Below are positions 26,669 to 34,143 of a stretch of 64,000 nucleotides of DNA, piece after piece. Position 1 is the first letter of the stretch, and each line of letters opens with the position of its first letter. The notes below the pieces were generated by a model. It searched no databases. It had not been told where the DNA came from and saw nothing but the letters and a program-made list of their open reading frames with translations. The DNA is taken from NCBI RefSeq assembly GCF_005281615.1, contig NZ_SZZM01000005.1, positions 340,537 through 404,536 on the forward strand, given 5' to 3'. The DNA is from Rhodoligotrophos defluvii. Lineage in GTDB: Bacteria; Pseudomonadota; Alphaproteobacteria; Rhizobiales; Im1. The position numbers and the translations under genes are program-made.

Positions 26669-27265
26669 CTAGCAGGCCTTGGCAAGCTCTCGCATCCGAA
26701 TGAATTCCAGCACTTGCTGCGCCATCTTGCGCAGGCTTTCCGCCACGTGCGGATCGAGGCAGTCGCCGCTCTCCGAGAACAGTTTCTGCGTGGTGTTGAT
26801 CGCGACGCCGAGCGGCACCGGCCAGCCACGCAGCGCGTGCACCATGGCGCGCAGGGCGGTCAGCGTGCTGCCGGTTGCCTGCCACCCGCCGGCGCAGGCA
26901 ATGCAGCCGACGGCTCGCCCGTCCAGATAGGGCCGCCGCGGGTCGGCCGCGTCGATATAGTCGATGGCGTTCTTGAGCAGGCCGGGCACACCACCGTGAT
27001 ATGACGCCGACGAGATCAGCATGCCGTCGCAGTTGTGCACCGCATCCTGCAGCAACCGCACGCGCGGGTCGTCCGCAAGGTTGTCGGGGTCGAACATCGG
27101 CAGGAGCAGGTCCGGACCGGCGATGACCGTGACCTCGACGCCCGCGCTGCGCAACTCCTCGACGGCAATGTTGAGGGCCCGCTCGGAGGTGGAGTTCTTT
27201 CGCGTGGTTCCGCCCAAGGCAAGCACTGACGATCGCCGTCTGTTGGTGATGGAGGTCTTGCTCAT
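26669..27265 (-). CDS. NAD(P)H-dependent FMN reductase (flavodoxin fold)
   Basis: 198 residues of the NADPH_dep_FMN_red/SsuE-MsuE type: LALGGTTRKNSTSERAL near the N-terminus (phosphate-binding loop), and SASYHGGVPGLLKNAIDYID (about 87-106), the hallmark active-site stretch. It should supply reduced FMN to the LLM monooxygenase next to it. It is first gene of the operon that runs through the Liv importer, with a good promoter and two palindromes just upstream. The ATG at 27265 gives the family-like N-terminus. Confidence 0.9.
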   Translation of the reverse strand: MSKTSITNRRRSSVLALGGTTRKNSTSERALNIAVEELRSAGVEVTVIAGPDLLLPMFDPDNLADDPRVRLLQDAVHNCDGMLISSASYHGGVPGLLKNAIDYIDAADPRRPYLDGRAVGCIACAGGWQATGSTLTALRAMVHALRGWPVPLGVAINTTQKLFSESGDCLDPHVAESLRKMAQQVLEFIRMRELAKAC

Positions 27266-27305
27266 GCTGCAGGCTCCATCACAGCTTTCCATTCTGCGTC
27301 AGATA

Positions 27306-27322
27306 GTATCGCAAAGCGATAC
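27306..27322. promoter_or_regulatory. Candidate IclR operator, site A
   Basis: GTATCGCAAAGCGATAC is a perfect 7-bp inverted repeat around AAA, just downstream of the predicted -10 box of the FMN reductase operon. It matches 13 of 17 bases of GTATCGCACCGTAATAC at 30543-30559, beside the IclR gene. Confidence 0.6.
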
Positions 27323-27337
27323 GTCCGATTTGCAGAT

Positions 27338-27366
27338 ATTTAAGGAAAGATATTTCCGCTTGGCAA
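27338..27366 (-). promoter_or_regulatory. Predicted promoter with palindromic spacer, FMN reductase operon
   Basis: On the minus strand TTGCCA (27361-27366) and TTAAAT (27338-27343) are 17 bp apart. The spacer contains GGAAAGATATTTCC (27344-27357; arms GGAAA/TTTCC), similar in form to the enterobacterial IclR box. Transcription should start near 27331. Confidence 0.55.
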
Positions 27367-27387
27367 GACATTTTGCACCGCCGATTC

Positions 27388-28239
27388 CTAGGTATTCGCC
27401 GGGCGGACGGGGATTTTTCGGGCCACGAATGGCGGCTCGTGCGCCACAAACCAGTTCGCCACATCGACTCCTTGCGCGAAGTAGACGTCAGGGAACCTCC
27501 GCGCATAGTTGACGAAGGCCCGAAGCAGATCGAGCCGTGAAGGCCTGCCGATGACCTGTGGATGCATCACCAGATTGAAGAGGCCGCCCCAGCGGTAGAT
27601 CGCATCGAACTCGTCGGTCCACACCTTCAGGACGTGGTCGTTGGTGAAGATCGGGCGCGGGTTCTTGATGCTGAACAGGGCATAGGGCGCATCGTCCAGG
27701 CTCCAGCTCCAGGGCAGCTCGACGACGCCGGGCAAGCCCCCGCGCAGGGTCATGCGATAGGGAAAGATGCCATCGAGCATGGAGCTGTCGTACAGAAAGC
27801 CCTTTTCCTTCAGCAGCTCCGCCACGTGATAGCCCGTCTCGCCGGCGGGAGAGCGATATCCCTTGGGAACGATCCCAACAGTCCGCTTGAGGGCATCGAG
27901 GCCTTTCTCGATGGCTTCGCGCTCGCGCTCGGGCTCTGAGGGATCGACCCATTCGTGGAGGTAACCGTGATGGCCGATCTCATGGCCCGCGGCCACGATC
28001 GCCTCCACCTTGTCCTGGTGGAATTCGGCGACCCAGCCGGGCACGAAGAACGTCGCGGGCAGCGCCTCTTCCTGCAAGAGCTCAAGGATGCGCGGCACGC
28101 CCACCAGCGCGCCATAGGTGCCTTGCGAAAGGACGCCCGGCCTGTCCCAATTGGTGGGGTCACGGCTCAGCCACAGGCTCTCCGCATCGAAATCGAAGGT
28201 CAGCATGACCACGCATTTGGCGCCATTCATCCAGCTCAT
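27388..28239 (-). CDS. CE4 polysaccharide-deacetylase-fold hydrolase (PuuE/cyclic-imide-hydrolase-like)
   Basis: A 283-residue metal-dependent hydrolase. Motif 1 is TFDFDAE (usual TFDDG), motif 2 HEIGHHGYLHE (the HxxxH metal pair), motif 3 YRSPAGE. The altered motif 1 and the extended ESLWLSRDP insertion match the non-carbohydrate branch that includes PuuE allantoinase and cyclic imide hydrolases, rather than chitin or peptidoglycan deacetylases; no signal peptide is present, so it is cytoplasmic. The ATG at 28239 has GGGAGG 5-6 bases before it. It lies 23 bp after the amidase gene, suggesting consecutive C-N bond cleavages. Confidence 0.85.
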   Translation of the reverse strand: MSWMNGAKCVVMLTFDFDAESLWLSRDPTNWDRPGVLSQGTYGALVGVPRILELLQEEALPATFFVPGWVAEFHQDKVEAIVAAGHEIGHHGYLHEWVDPSEPEREREAIEKGLDALKRTVGIVPKGYRSPAGETGYHVAELLKEKGFLYDSSMLDGIFPYRMTLRGGLPGVVELPWSWSLDDAPYALFSIKNPRPIFTNDHVLKVWTDEFDAIYRWGGLFNLVMHPQVIGRPSRLDLLRAFVNYARRFPDVYFAQGVDVANWFVAHEPPFVARKIPVRPANT

Positions 28240-28262
28240 TGCATCCTCCCGGCGCAAACCCT

Positions 28263-29666
28263 CTAAGAAACAGACGCGAGAACCCTGTCTGAAAGCCAGC
28301 GGCCGATCCCGGCCAGTGTGTCGTCCGTGTGCTGCTGCCCGACGATCTGCACGCCGACGGGCAATCCGCGCACGGCCAGCAGCGGCAGCGTGATCGCGGG
28401 CGAGCCCAAGACCGAGGTCCAGGCATTGAAGGCGGGCAGGCCGGTGGTGTGCGTGATACCCGAATCCCGATCGGTATTGGCCATCAACGGCGCCGGGCCG
28501 ATGGATGACAGGGTGATCAGACCGTCAGCCAAGGGCGCGATGGCGGCATGGGCGCGCCGGGCCTCCTCCCGTTGGGCAAGGGCCATGCGATAGTCGTCAA
28601 TGGACATGCTCTCGCCCAGGGCCTTGCGCGACATCAGGCTTTCGCTGAGACCCGAGCCGAACTGGTCCAGCAGGTTGTTCAGGGTCCAGCGCAGCTCGTA
28701 GGCGCAGATGTCGCGGCACAGCACGAGGCTCGTGGAGATTGCCCGCTCGAAGGCTTCGATCAGCGGGTTGTCCCCGCGCCGGATGATCTCGACGCCGCCG
28801 CGCTCCAGCCTGTGCAGAAGTTGCTCGAAAGCAGCCCGGGTGTCCTCATCGAGGCTGGTCCAGCCCTCCGTTTCCGCCAGGATCAGGCGCCGCGGCACGA
28901 CGGGCGGGTGCAGACGGTCGCCCCCGAAGAGACCGGGATAGCCAGGGTCACCGCCCGCGCGCTTGGCGATCTCGATCGACACGTGCCACATGTCTTCGAG
29001 CGATCCGGCATGCACGCCGATATGGCTCTGGCTGAAGGCGAGCCGTTCGCCGCGGTGAAGGGCACCCATGGTGGGCTTCAAGGCATAATTGGCGCAGAAG
29101 CCGGCCGGCCGGATGACGGAGCCCACCACCTGCGAGCCAATGGCAGCCGGCACCATCCGCGCGCCGACCGCCGCCGCCGAGCCGCTGGAGGAGCCGCCCG
29201 GCGTGCGGCTAGGATCGAACGGGTTGGTGGTCGGGCCTGGGTGCGACATGCCGAGCTCGGTGGTGACCGTCTTGCCCAGGATGACCGCGCCGGCCGCCCT
29301 GAGCGCCTGCACGCAGGCGCTGTCCTGCTTGGGGAAGTTGCTCTCGTAAAGCGGACTGCCCATCTTGGTCGGCATGTCCCGCGTCATGAACAGGTCCTTG
29401 ATGCCGACCGGCATACCGTCGATCGAGGACAGGGGCCGACCGGCCGTATAGCGCGCCGTGGACGCGTCGGCCGCGGCCCGCGCACCTTCTTCGTTCAAGG
29501 TCACCCAGGCCTTCACCACCGGCTCCCGCTCGGCGATGGTCTCCAGGCACCGCTCGAGATAGGCGCGAGGCGTGTCGCGGCCGTCAACGAATGCCGGAAT
29601 GGCGTCGTGAAATGTCAGCTGGGTGAAGTCCTTGGGGCTGTAGGTGGCAGATTTGAGCACTGACAT
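28263..29666 (-). CDS. Amidase-signature (AS) family amidohydrolase
   Basis: A 467-residue Ser-cisSer-Lys amidase. The catalytic Lys is 90 (VGIKDLF), the cis-Ser lies in PGGSSSGSAAA (159-163), and the nucleophile is Ser183 in GSQVVGSVIRP; all three are intact. The family hydrolyses amides to acid and ammonia. A GAGGAT ribosome site precedes ATG 29666. It sits between the SDR and deacetylase genes in an operon that probably starts at 30465. Confidence 0.92.
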   Translation of the reverse strand: MSVLKSATYSPKDFTQLTFHDAIPAFVDGRDTPRAYLERCLETIAEREPVVKAWVTLNEEGARAAADASTARYTAGRPLSSIDGMPVGIKDLFMTRDMPTKMGSPLYESNFPKQDSACVQALRAAGAVILGKTVTTELGMSHPGPTTNPFDPSRTPGGSSSGSAAAVGARMVPAAIGSQVVGSVIRPAGFCANYALKPTMGALHRGERLAFSQSHIGVHAGSLEDMWHVSIEIAKRAGGDPGYPGLFGGDRLHPPVVPRRLILAETEGWTSLDEDTRAAFEQLLHRLERGGVEIIRRGDNPLIEAFERAISTSLVLCRDICAYELRWTLNNLLDQFGSGLSESLMSRKALGESMSIDDYRMALAQREEARRAHAAIAPLADGLITLSSIGPAPLMANTDRDSGITHTTGLPAFNAWTSVLGSPAITLPLLAVRGLPVGVQIVGQQHTDDTLAGIGRWLSDRVLASVS

Positions 29667-29697
29667 ATCCTCGGAGCTCGATGGCGGCAGGCGCTGG

Positions 29698-30465
29698 TTA
29701 GTGGCTGTTCAGCGGGAGATGGCGGCCGGCGAGCCAGCCGCCGTCGACGGCGATCACCTGTCCGGACACGAACGAGGCGTCATCCGAAGCCAGAAAGGCG
29801 GCGACGGCTGCAACCTCGTCCGTGAGGCCGGCCCGCCTGATGGGAACCGCATCGATGAAGGCGCGCCGATAGGCCGGATCGCCGTGGATGCGGGTGGTGG
29901 TCATGGGCGTGTCGATGGCGCCCGGCGCGAGCGCGTTCACCAGAATGCCGCGCGGGCCCAGTTCGGCCGCAAGCTGGCGCGTCATCTGGGCCACGCCAGC
30001 CTTGGCGGCGGCGTAGGCGGTTGTTCCGGGGTGGCCGGCAAGGCCGAGCGTCGACGAGATGCTGATGATGCGTCCGCCAGGACTTGCGAGATGGCTCATG
30101 ATGCTGCGGGTGACCCGCAGGACCGCGGTAAGATTGATGCCGATCATCCGGTCCAGCATCTCGTCATCGGTTTCGGCCAGGCTGCGGGCCTGGCCGATGC
30201 CGGCATTGTTCACCAGGATATCGATCCGCTGGAAGGCCCCGAGGCACGCGGCTGCCATGCGCTCGCCCGCCTCCTGCGCGGCCACGTCCAGCGCCAGGGC
30301 CTCGGCACCCAGATCACGCGCGATGCTCACCACCTCGGGATTGCGATCGACCAGCAACAGATCTGCTCCCTCGGCCGCAAACCGGCGGGCGATGGCCTCT
30401 CCGATGCCGCTGGCGGCACCGGTCACGATGGCGCTGCGTCCATGAAGCGGCCGGGTGCCGGACAT
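29698..30465 (-). CDS. Short-chain dehydrogenase/reductase (SDR), classical type
   Basis: A 255-residue NAD(P)-dependent oxidoreductase. TGAASGIG at 15-22 binds the cofactor, NNAG is at 86-89, and Ser138-Tyr151-Lys155 (YAAAK) form the catalytic set. Asp40 at the end of the second strand favours NAD(H). The ATG at 30465 follows GGGAGAAG; a GTG one codon upstream is less likely. It heads the leftward SDR-amidase-deacetylase operon and diverges from the IclR gene. Confidence 0.92.
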   Translation of the reverse strand: MSGTRPLHGRSAIVTGAASGIGEAIARRFAAEGADLLLVDRNPEVVSIARDLGAEALALDVAAQEAGERMAAACLGAFQRIDILVNNAGIGQARSLAETDDEMLDRMIGINLTAVLRVTRSIMSHLASPGGRIISISSTLGLAGHPGTTAYAAAKAGVAQMTRQLAAELGPRGILVNALAPGAIDTPMTTTRIHGDPAYRRAFIDAVPIRRAGLTDEVAAVAAFLASDDASFVSGQVIAVDGGWLAGRHLPLNSH

Positions 30466-30542
30466 CACGCTTCTCCCATTGCGCGATTGGCGAAGCTGGA
30501 TGCAGATCTCTTCACCTGCTGTGGCCGGACAAAAATCATTGC

Positions 30543-30559
30543 GTATCGCACCGTAATAC
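30543..30559. promoter_or_regulatory. Candidate IclR operator, site B
   Basis: GTATCGCACCGTAATAC lies in the 226-bp divergent region between the SDR and IclR genes and resembles site A (13 of 17 identical). A TATAGT box on the minus strand (30558-30563) abuts it, as the -10 box does at site A. A weaker plus-strand promoter, TTGCGT (30539-30544) to TAGGAT (30562-30567) with 17 bp spacing, also overlaps it. Confidence 0.5.
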
Positions 30560-30691
30560 TATAGGATTGCAAAAATCTACCGTGTGGCGCACCGCCCGTC
30601 AACAGGTCTGGTCGAAGCAAACACATGGCCTGTCTTTTTCTGCCGTGCCCCGGCACGTTTTCGAAGGCTCGAAGAGCGAGAATGGTGAGAA

Positions 30692-31516
30692 ATGAGCAGG
30701 ACCCGCCAGCCATTCCGATCAGCGGAAGCGACTTCGCTGACGGCTGAAAGCGCGAACAAGGATTCGACGGATCGCCTGTTCGTTCAGTCTGTGGCGCGGG
30801 CATTTCGGGTGCTGGAAGGTTTCGCCAACACGCCCGAGCCCATGTCCTTATCCCAGATCGCCAAGGCCGCGGGTCTGGACAAGAGCGGAGCGCAGCGCCT
30901 TGCCTATACTCTGACCAAGCTGGGCTATCTCGAACAGGGCGCGGCCGGCGGGCTCGTGCCCGGACGCAAGCTGCTGGAGCGGACCTTCGATTACTTGAAG
31001 GCCAATCCTCTGGTCAGCCGCGCGGTGCCGATCCTTGCGGAGCTGCGCCGCGACGTTCAGGAGCGGGTAGACTTGAGCCTGTTCGACGATCTCACCATGC
31101 TCTATCTGGTCCGCCTGCAGAGTAAGCGGGACAGCTTCTATGCCCACCTCATTGGCCGGCGCGTTCCCACATTCTGCACCTCTGGCGGGCGAGCCGTGCT
31201 GGCGAGGTTGCCGGATGAAAGGGTGCTCGACATTCTGGCCCGCTCCGACCGGAGGCGCATCACACCCCGGACGACGGTCCAGCTGGAAGAGATCCTCAAG
31301 CGCATCGAGGAGGTTCGGCAGCTCGGCTATTCCCTGGCGCTCGAGGAGATCATGATCGGCGAGTTGGCCATCGCCGCCGCCATTGTGGACAAGGACAACA
31401 AGCCCATCGGCGCGATTCACGTGGCCGGCTCCCTGAGCGAATGGGAGCCCTCGGACTTCGCGAGGAAGTTCGGGCCCTTGGTCATCGCAGCGGCCAAGGC
31501 GGTGGGAACCGCCTGA
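30692..31516 (+). CDS. IclR-family transcriptional regulator
   Basis: A 274-residue regulator: winged helix-turn-helix at about 37-90 (MSLSQIAKAAGLDKSGAQRL), then the IclR effector domain with RVPTFCTSGGRAVLA near 156-170 and ALEEIMIGELAIAAAIVD. It diverges from the SDR-amidase-deacetylase operon and leads a rightward SDR-DUF2848 operon. Similar palindromes near its own gene and before the FMN reductase gene suggest it controls both leftward operons as well as itself. Confidence 0.92.
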   Translation: MSRTRQPFRSAEATSLTAESANKDSTDRLFVQSVARAFRVLEGFANTPEPMSLSQIAKAAGLDKSGAQRLAYTLTKLGYLEQGAAGGLVPGRKLLERTFDYLKANPLVSRAVPILAELRRDVQERVDLSLFDDLTMLYLVRLQSKRDSFYAHLIGRRVPTFCTSGGRAVLARLPDERVLDILARSDRRRITPRTTVQLEEILKRIEEVRQLGYSLALEEIMIGELAIAAAIVDKDNKPIGAIHVAGSLSEWEPSDFARKFGPLVIAAAKAVGTA

Positions 31517-31572
31517 TTTTTCCGCGGGCCACCGCACCGCGGCTCATCAACGGCCTTAAAGGGAGGACATCG

Positions 31573-32355
31573 GTGACAGCGCAACAGGCAGCGATCCTGA
31601 CCGGCGGCGCCGGCGGCATCGGCTTGGCGACCGCGGCGAGGCTGCTTGCCAAGGGGTTCGATCTGCTGTTGATCGATCGTGACCAGCAGGCGATCGACCG
31701 GGCGATGGAACAGCTGGAGAGCGAGGGCAGCCGCATTCTTCCGCTGACGAGCGACGTGGTGCGCGAAGACGAGGTGGCCGCCGCTGTCGAGACGGCGGTG
31801 AAAGCCTTTGGCCGGATCGATGCGCTCGTCAACATTGCCGGCGGGGCCGGACCAAAGCGCGTGACGGATATCGAGGAGATCGATACCGACGTCTGGGATC
31901 ACGTGATCGACCTGAACGTCAAAAGCACCTTTCTATTCTGCCGCGCCGTCATGCCGGTGATGCGCGGCCAGCAATATGGCCGCATCGTCAACCTGTCCTC
32001 CGTCATCGCCTTCGGCGAGAAGGGGCCGCCGACGACCGTGGCCGCGCGGCTGCCCTATGCGACGGCGAAGGCGGCGATCATCGGGTTCACCGCACAGCTC
32101 GCGAAGGATGTCGCCGCCGATGGCATCACGGTCAACGCGCTGTGCCCCGGCTTGATCTTGGGGGAGAAGGGCTCGCGCATCCGCGACCGGTTCGATGCGC
32201 TGCCGGAGGAAGAGCGTGCGCGCATGCTGGCGGGCTATCCGATCGGGCGCGCGGGCGACACGGACGAGGTTGCTTCGATGATCGAGTATCTCTTATCCAG
32301 AGAGGCTGGCTACATTACCGGCACGACCATCCGCATTGACGGCGGCAATCTTTGA
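31573..32355 (+). CDS. Short-chain dehydrogenase/reductase (FabG-like)
   Basis: 260 residues: TGGAGGIG at 10-17, NIAG at 87-90 in place of the usual NNAG, Ser142/143, Tyr162 and Lys166 (YATAK). Asp35 suggests NAD(H). The start is GTG at 31573, chosen because AAAGGGAGG lies 6 bases upstream and the coding pattern begins there. It is 56 bp after the IclR gene and 45 bp before the DUF2848 gene. The substrate is unknown; a hydroxyacid or alcohol made by the DUF2848 protein is a possibility only. Confidence 0.9.
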   Translation: MTAQQAAILTGGAGGIGLATAARLLAKGFDLLLIDRDQQAIDRAMEQLESEGSRILPLTSDVVREDEVAAAVETAVKAFGRIDALVNIAGGAGPKRVTDIEEIDTDVWDHVIDLNVKSTFLFCRAVMPVMRGQQYGRIVNLSSVIAFGEKGPPTTVAARLPYATAKAAIIGFTAQLAKDVAADGITVNALCPGLILGEKGSRIRDRFDALPEEERARMLAGYPIGRAGDTDEVASMIEYLLSREAGYITGTTIRIDGGNL

Positions 32356-32400
32356 GCTCTGGTCGGCTCGACAAACACCTCAAGGCCCGCAGGCATATTC

Positions 32401-33084
32401 ATGACATACCAAGTGAATTTCGTAGTCCATGGCAGGCAGGCCCGGGAGCAACGGTCGATCGCCATTCGGGAGGCGGTCATTGCCGGCTGGACCGGCCGCG
32501 ACAAGGCTGCGCTGGAGAAGCACATAGCCGAGCTCGAGGCGCTGGGGGTTCCGCGCCCAACCTCCACGCCGATCTATTATCGCGTGGCCGCAGCCCGCAT
32601 CACCACTGCCCCCCTCCTGGAAGCGGTCGGGACCGCCTCCAGCGGCGAGGTGGAATTCGTGATGCTGCGTGACCGCGGCGAGCTGCTGGTGGGCATAGGC
32701 TCCGATCACACCGATCGCAAGGTCGAGACCTACGACATCACCGTCTCCAAGCAGATGTGCGACAAGCCTATGGGTCAGGACCTCTGGCGCTATGACGACG
32801 TGAGGGACCACTGGGACAGCCTCATGCTGCGATCCTGGATTTGGATCGATGGCGAGCGGGTGCTCTACCAGGAGGGGCCAGTCAGTGGGATGCTCTCGCC
32901 TGAAGAGCTGCTCGGAGGCTATGGCGGCGCAACCGGTGATGGGACGGTGATGTTCTGCGGCACGCACGCCGCGATGGACGGCATCAGGCCTGCTGCGCGC
33001 TTCGAATGTGAGCTGCAAGACCCCCGGCTGGGGCGCAGTCTCCGCCACGCCTATGATGTCAAGATACTGCCCATCATCGCCTGA
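32401..33084 (+). CDS. DUF2848 family protein
   Basis: 227 residues with the conserved DUF2848 landmarks: AGWTGRDKAALEKHIAELE near 28-46, GVPRPTSTPIYYRV near 49-62, SSGEVEFV near 80-87, GIGSDHTDR near 99-107 and SKQMCDKP near 117-124. The fold resembles fumarylacetoacetate-hydrolase-like proteins in having an acid-rich HTDR segment, but no reaction is established to my knowledge. It is last in the IclR-SDR operon, so it likely acts in the same catabolic route. Only a weak ribosome site is visible. It converges on the ureohydrolase gene. Confidence 0.8.
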   Translation: MTYQVNFVVHGRQAREQRSIAIREAVIAGWTGRDKAALEKHIAELEALGVPRPTSTPIYYRVAAARITTAPLLEAVGTASSGEVEFVMLRDRGELLVGIGSDHTDRKVETYDITVSKQMCDKPMGQDLWRYDDVRDHWDSLMLRSWIWIDGERVLYQEGPVSGMLSPEELLGGYGGATGDGTVMFCGTHAAMDGIRPAARFECELQDPRLGRSLRHAYDVKILPIIA

Positions 33085-33132
33085 CGCCGGCGCCGGTGCG
33101 CGGGCCTCGCGAATGCCAAGCTGGGATGAGCG

Positions 33133-34089
33133 CTACTTCCCGTAATAGCCGGCGCGGATGGTGGCGCCGATCATGTTTACGAACAGCCGGCCCGCGACGA
33201 TCGAGGTGATGCGATTGACATCGATGGCCGGCAGGATTTCGACGATATCCATGCCGACCACCCGGCCCTTATTGGCGAGCCCATGGATCAGCTTGCGCGC
33301 TTGGGGAAAGGTGACACCGCCCGGCGCCGGACCCGCCACCGCCGGCATCACGGAAGGGTCCATGCCGTCCGCATCCACGGTGAGATAGTAATTGCCGCCG
33401 TCGGGGATGCGGTTGAGCACCTCGTCCATGCCGACATCGTGCAGCTCGTAAGCGGTGATGAGATGCGCGCCGTAGTCGAGCGCGGCTTCGACCTCCTCTG
33501 GCCGGGCGCTTCCCTGGGCGCGCAGGCCGATCTGGAAGATCTGGTCGATATGCGCCATTTCGGATGCGCGGCGGATCGTGCTCGACAAGCCCTGGCGCAC
33601 ACCATTGAAGTCGTCGCGCCAATCGATATGCGCATCGATCTGCACGAGCGTGATCGGGCCTCTGCCTTCATAAGCGCGCAGCACCGGGATCGTGATGGCA
33701 TGGTCCCCACCGATCACAAGGGGTAAGGCACCAGCTTTCAGGATCTTGCGCACCGCCGTCTCCGAGCGGCGGAAATGCTCGTCGAAGTCATGCATGTTGC
33801 CCGGCACGTCACCCACATCGACGAGCCTGATGTCCTTGCCCTGCAGCAGCGGTCCGCCGATGTCGAAATCGTAGCGTTCCAGCGAGCGCACCGCGCGGTC
33901 GGATGCCTGGCGCACCGCGAACGGCGCACGGCTCTGCTCGTTGTTCACGTCCTCCATGGAGTAGGGGGCGCCATAGGGGATGCCGAGAAAGGCGATATCG
34001 GCCTGGAGGTTGTCGAGATCGGTTGAGACCTCCGAAAACAGGAAGCTCTTGTGACCGAATTTCGGGGCGACGGTTAGGGGAAGCGTCAT
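33133..34089 (-). CDS. Ureohydrolase (arginase/agmatinase family)
   Basis: A 318-residue dimetal hydrolase that should release urea or a related product from a guanidino compound. Metal ligands are complete: GGDH (His130), DAHID (Asp152, His154, Asp156) and VDADGMDP (Asp239, Asp241). The usual APGTG substrate loop is replaced by VAGPAPGG, so it is unlikely to be a standard arginase or agmatinase. The ATG at 34089 has AGGAGA upstream. It is last gene of the RpiR-led transporter operon. Confidence 0.88.
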   Translation of the reverse strand: MTLPLTVAPKFGHKSFLFSEVSTDLDNLQADIAFLGIPYGAPYSMEDVNNEQSRAPFAVRQASDRAVRSLERYDFDIGGPLLQGKDIRLVDVGDVPGNMHDFDEHFRRSETAVRKILKAGALPLVIGGDHAITIPVLRAYEGRGPITLVQIDAHIDWRDDFNGVRQGLSSTIRRASEMAHIDQIFQIGLRAQGSARPEEVEAALDYGAHLITAYELHDVGMDEVLNRIPDGGNYYLTVDADGMDPSVMPAVAGPAPGGVTFPQARKLIHGLANKGRVVGMDIVEILPAIDVNRITSIVAGRLFVNMIGATIRAGYYGK

Positions 34090-34143
34090 GGCGGCTCTCC
34101 TGAAGCAAAGTGGGTGGCGGGGGTTAGCGGTCCGCAAGCTGGC

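Noticed and set aside
26669..27265. FMN reductase considered as the missing dehydro-F420 reductase
   Set aside because: It has the flavodoxin-like SsuE/MsuE fold and is paired with an LLM monooxygenase; the FbiB reductase is of the nitroreductase fold.
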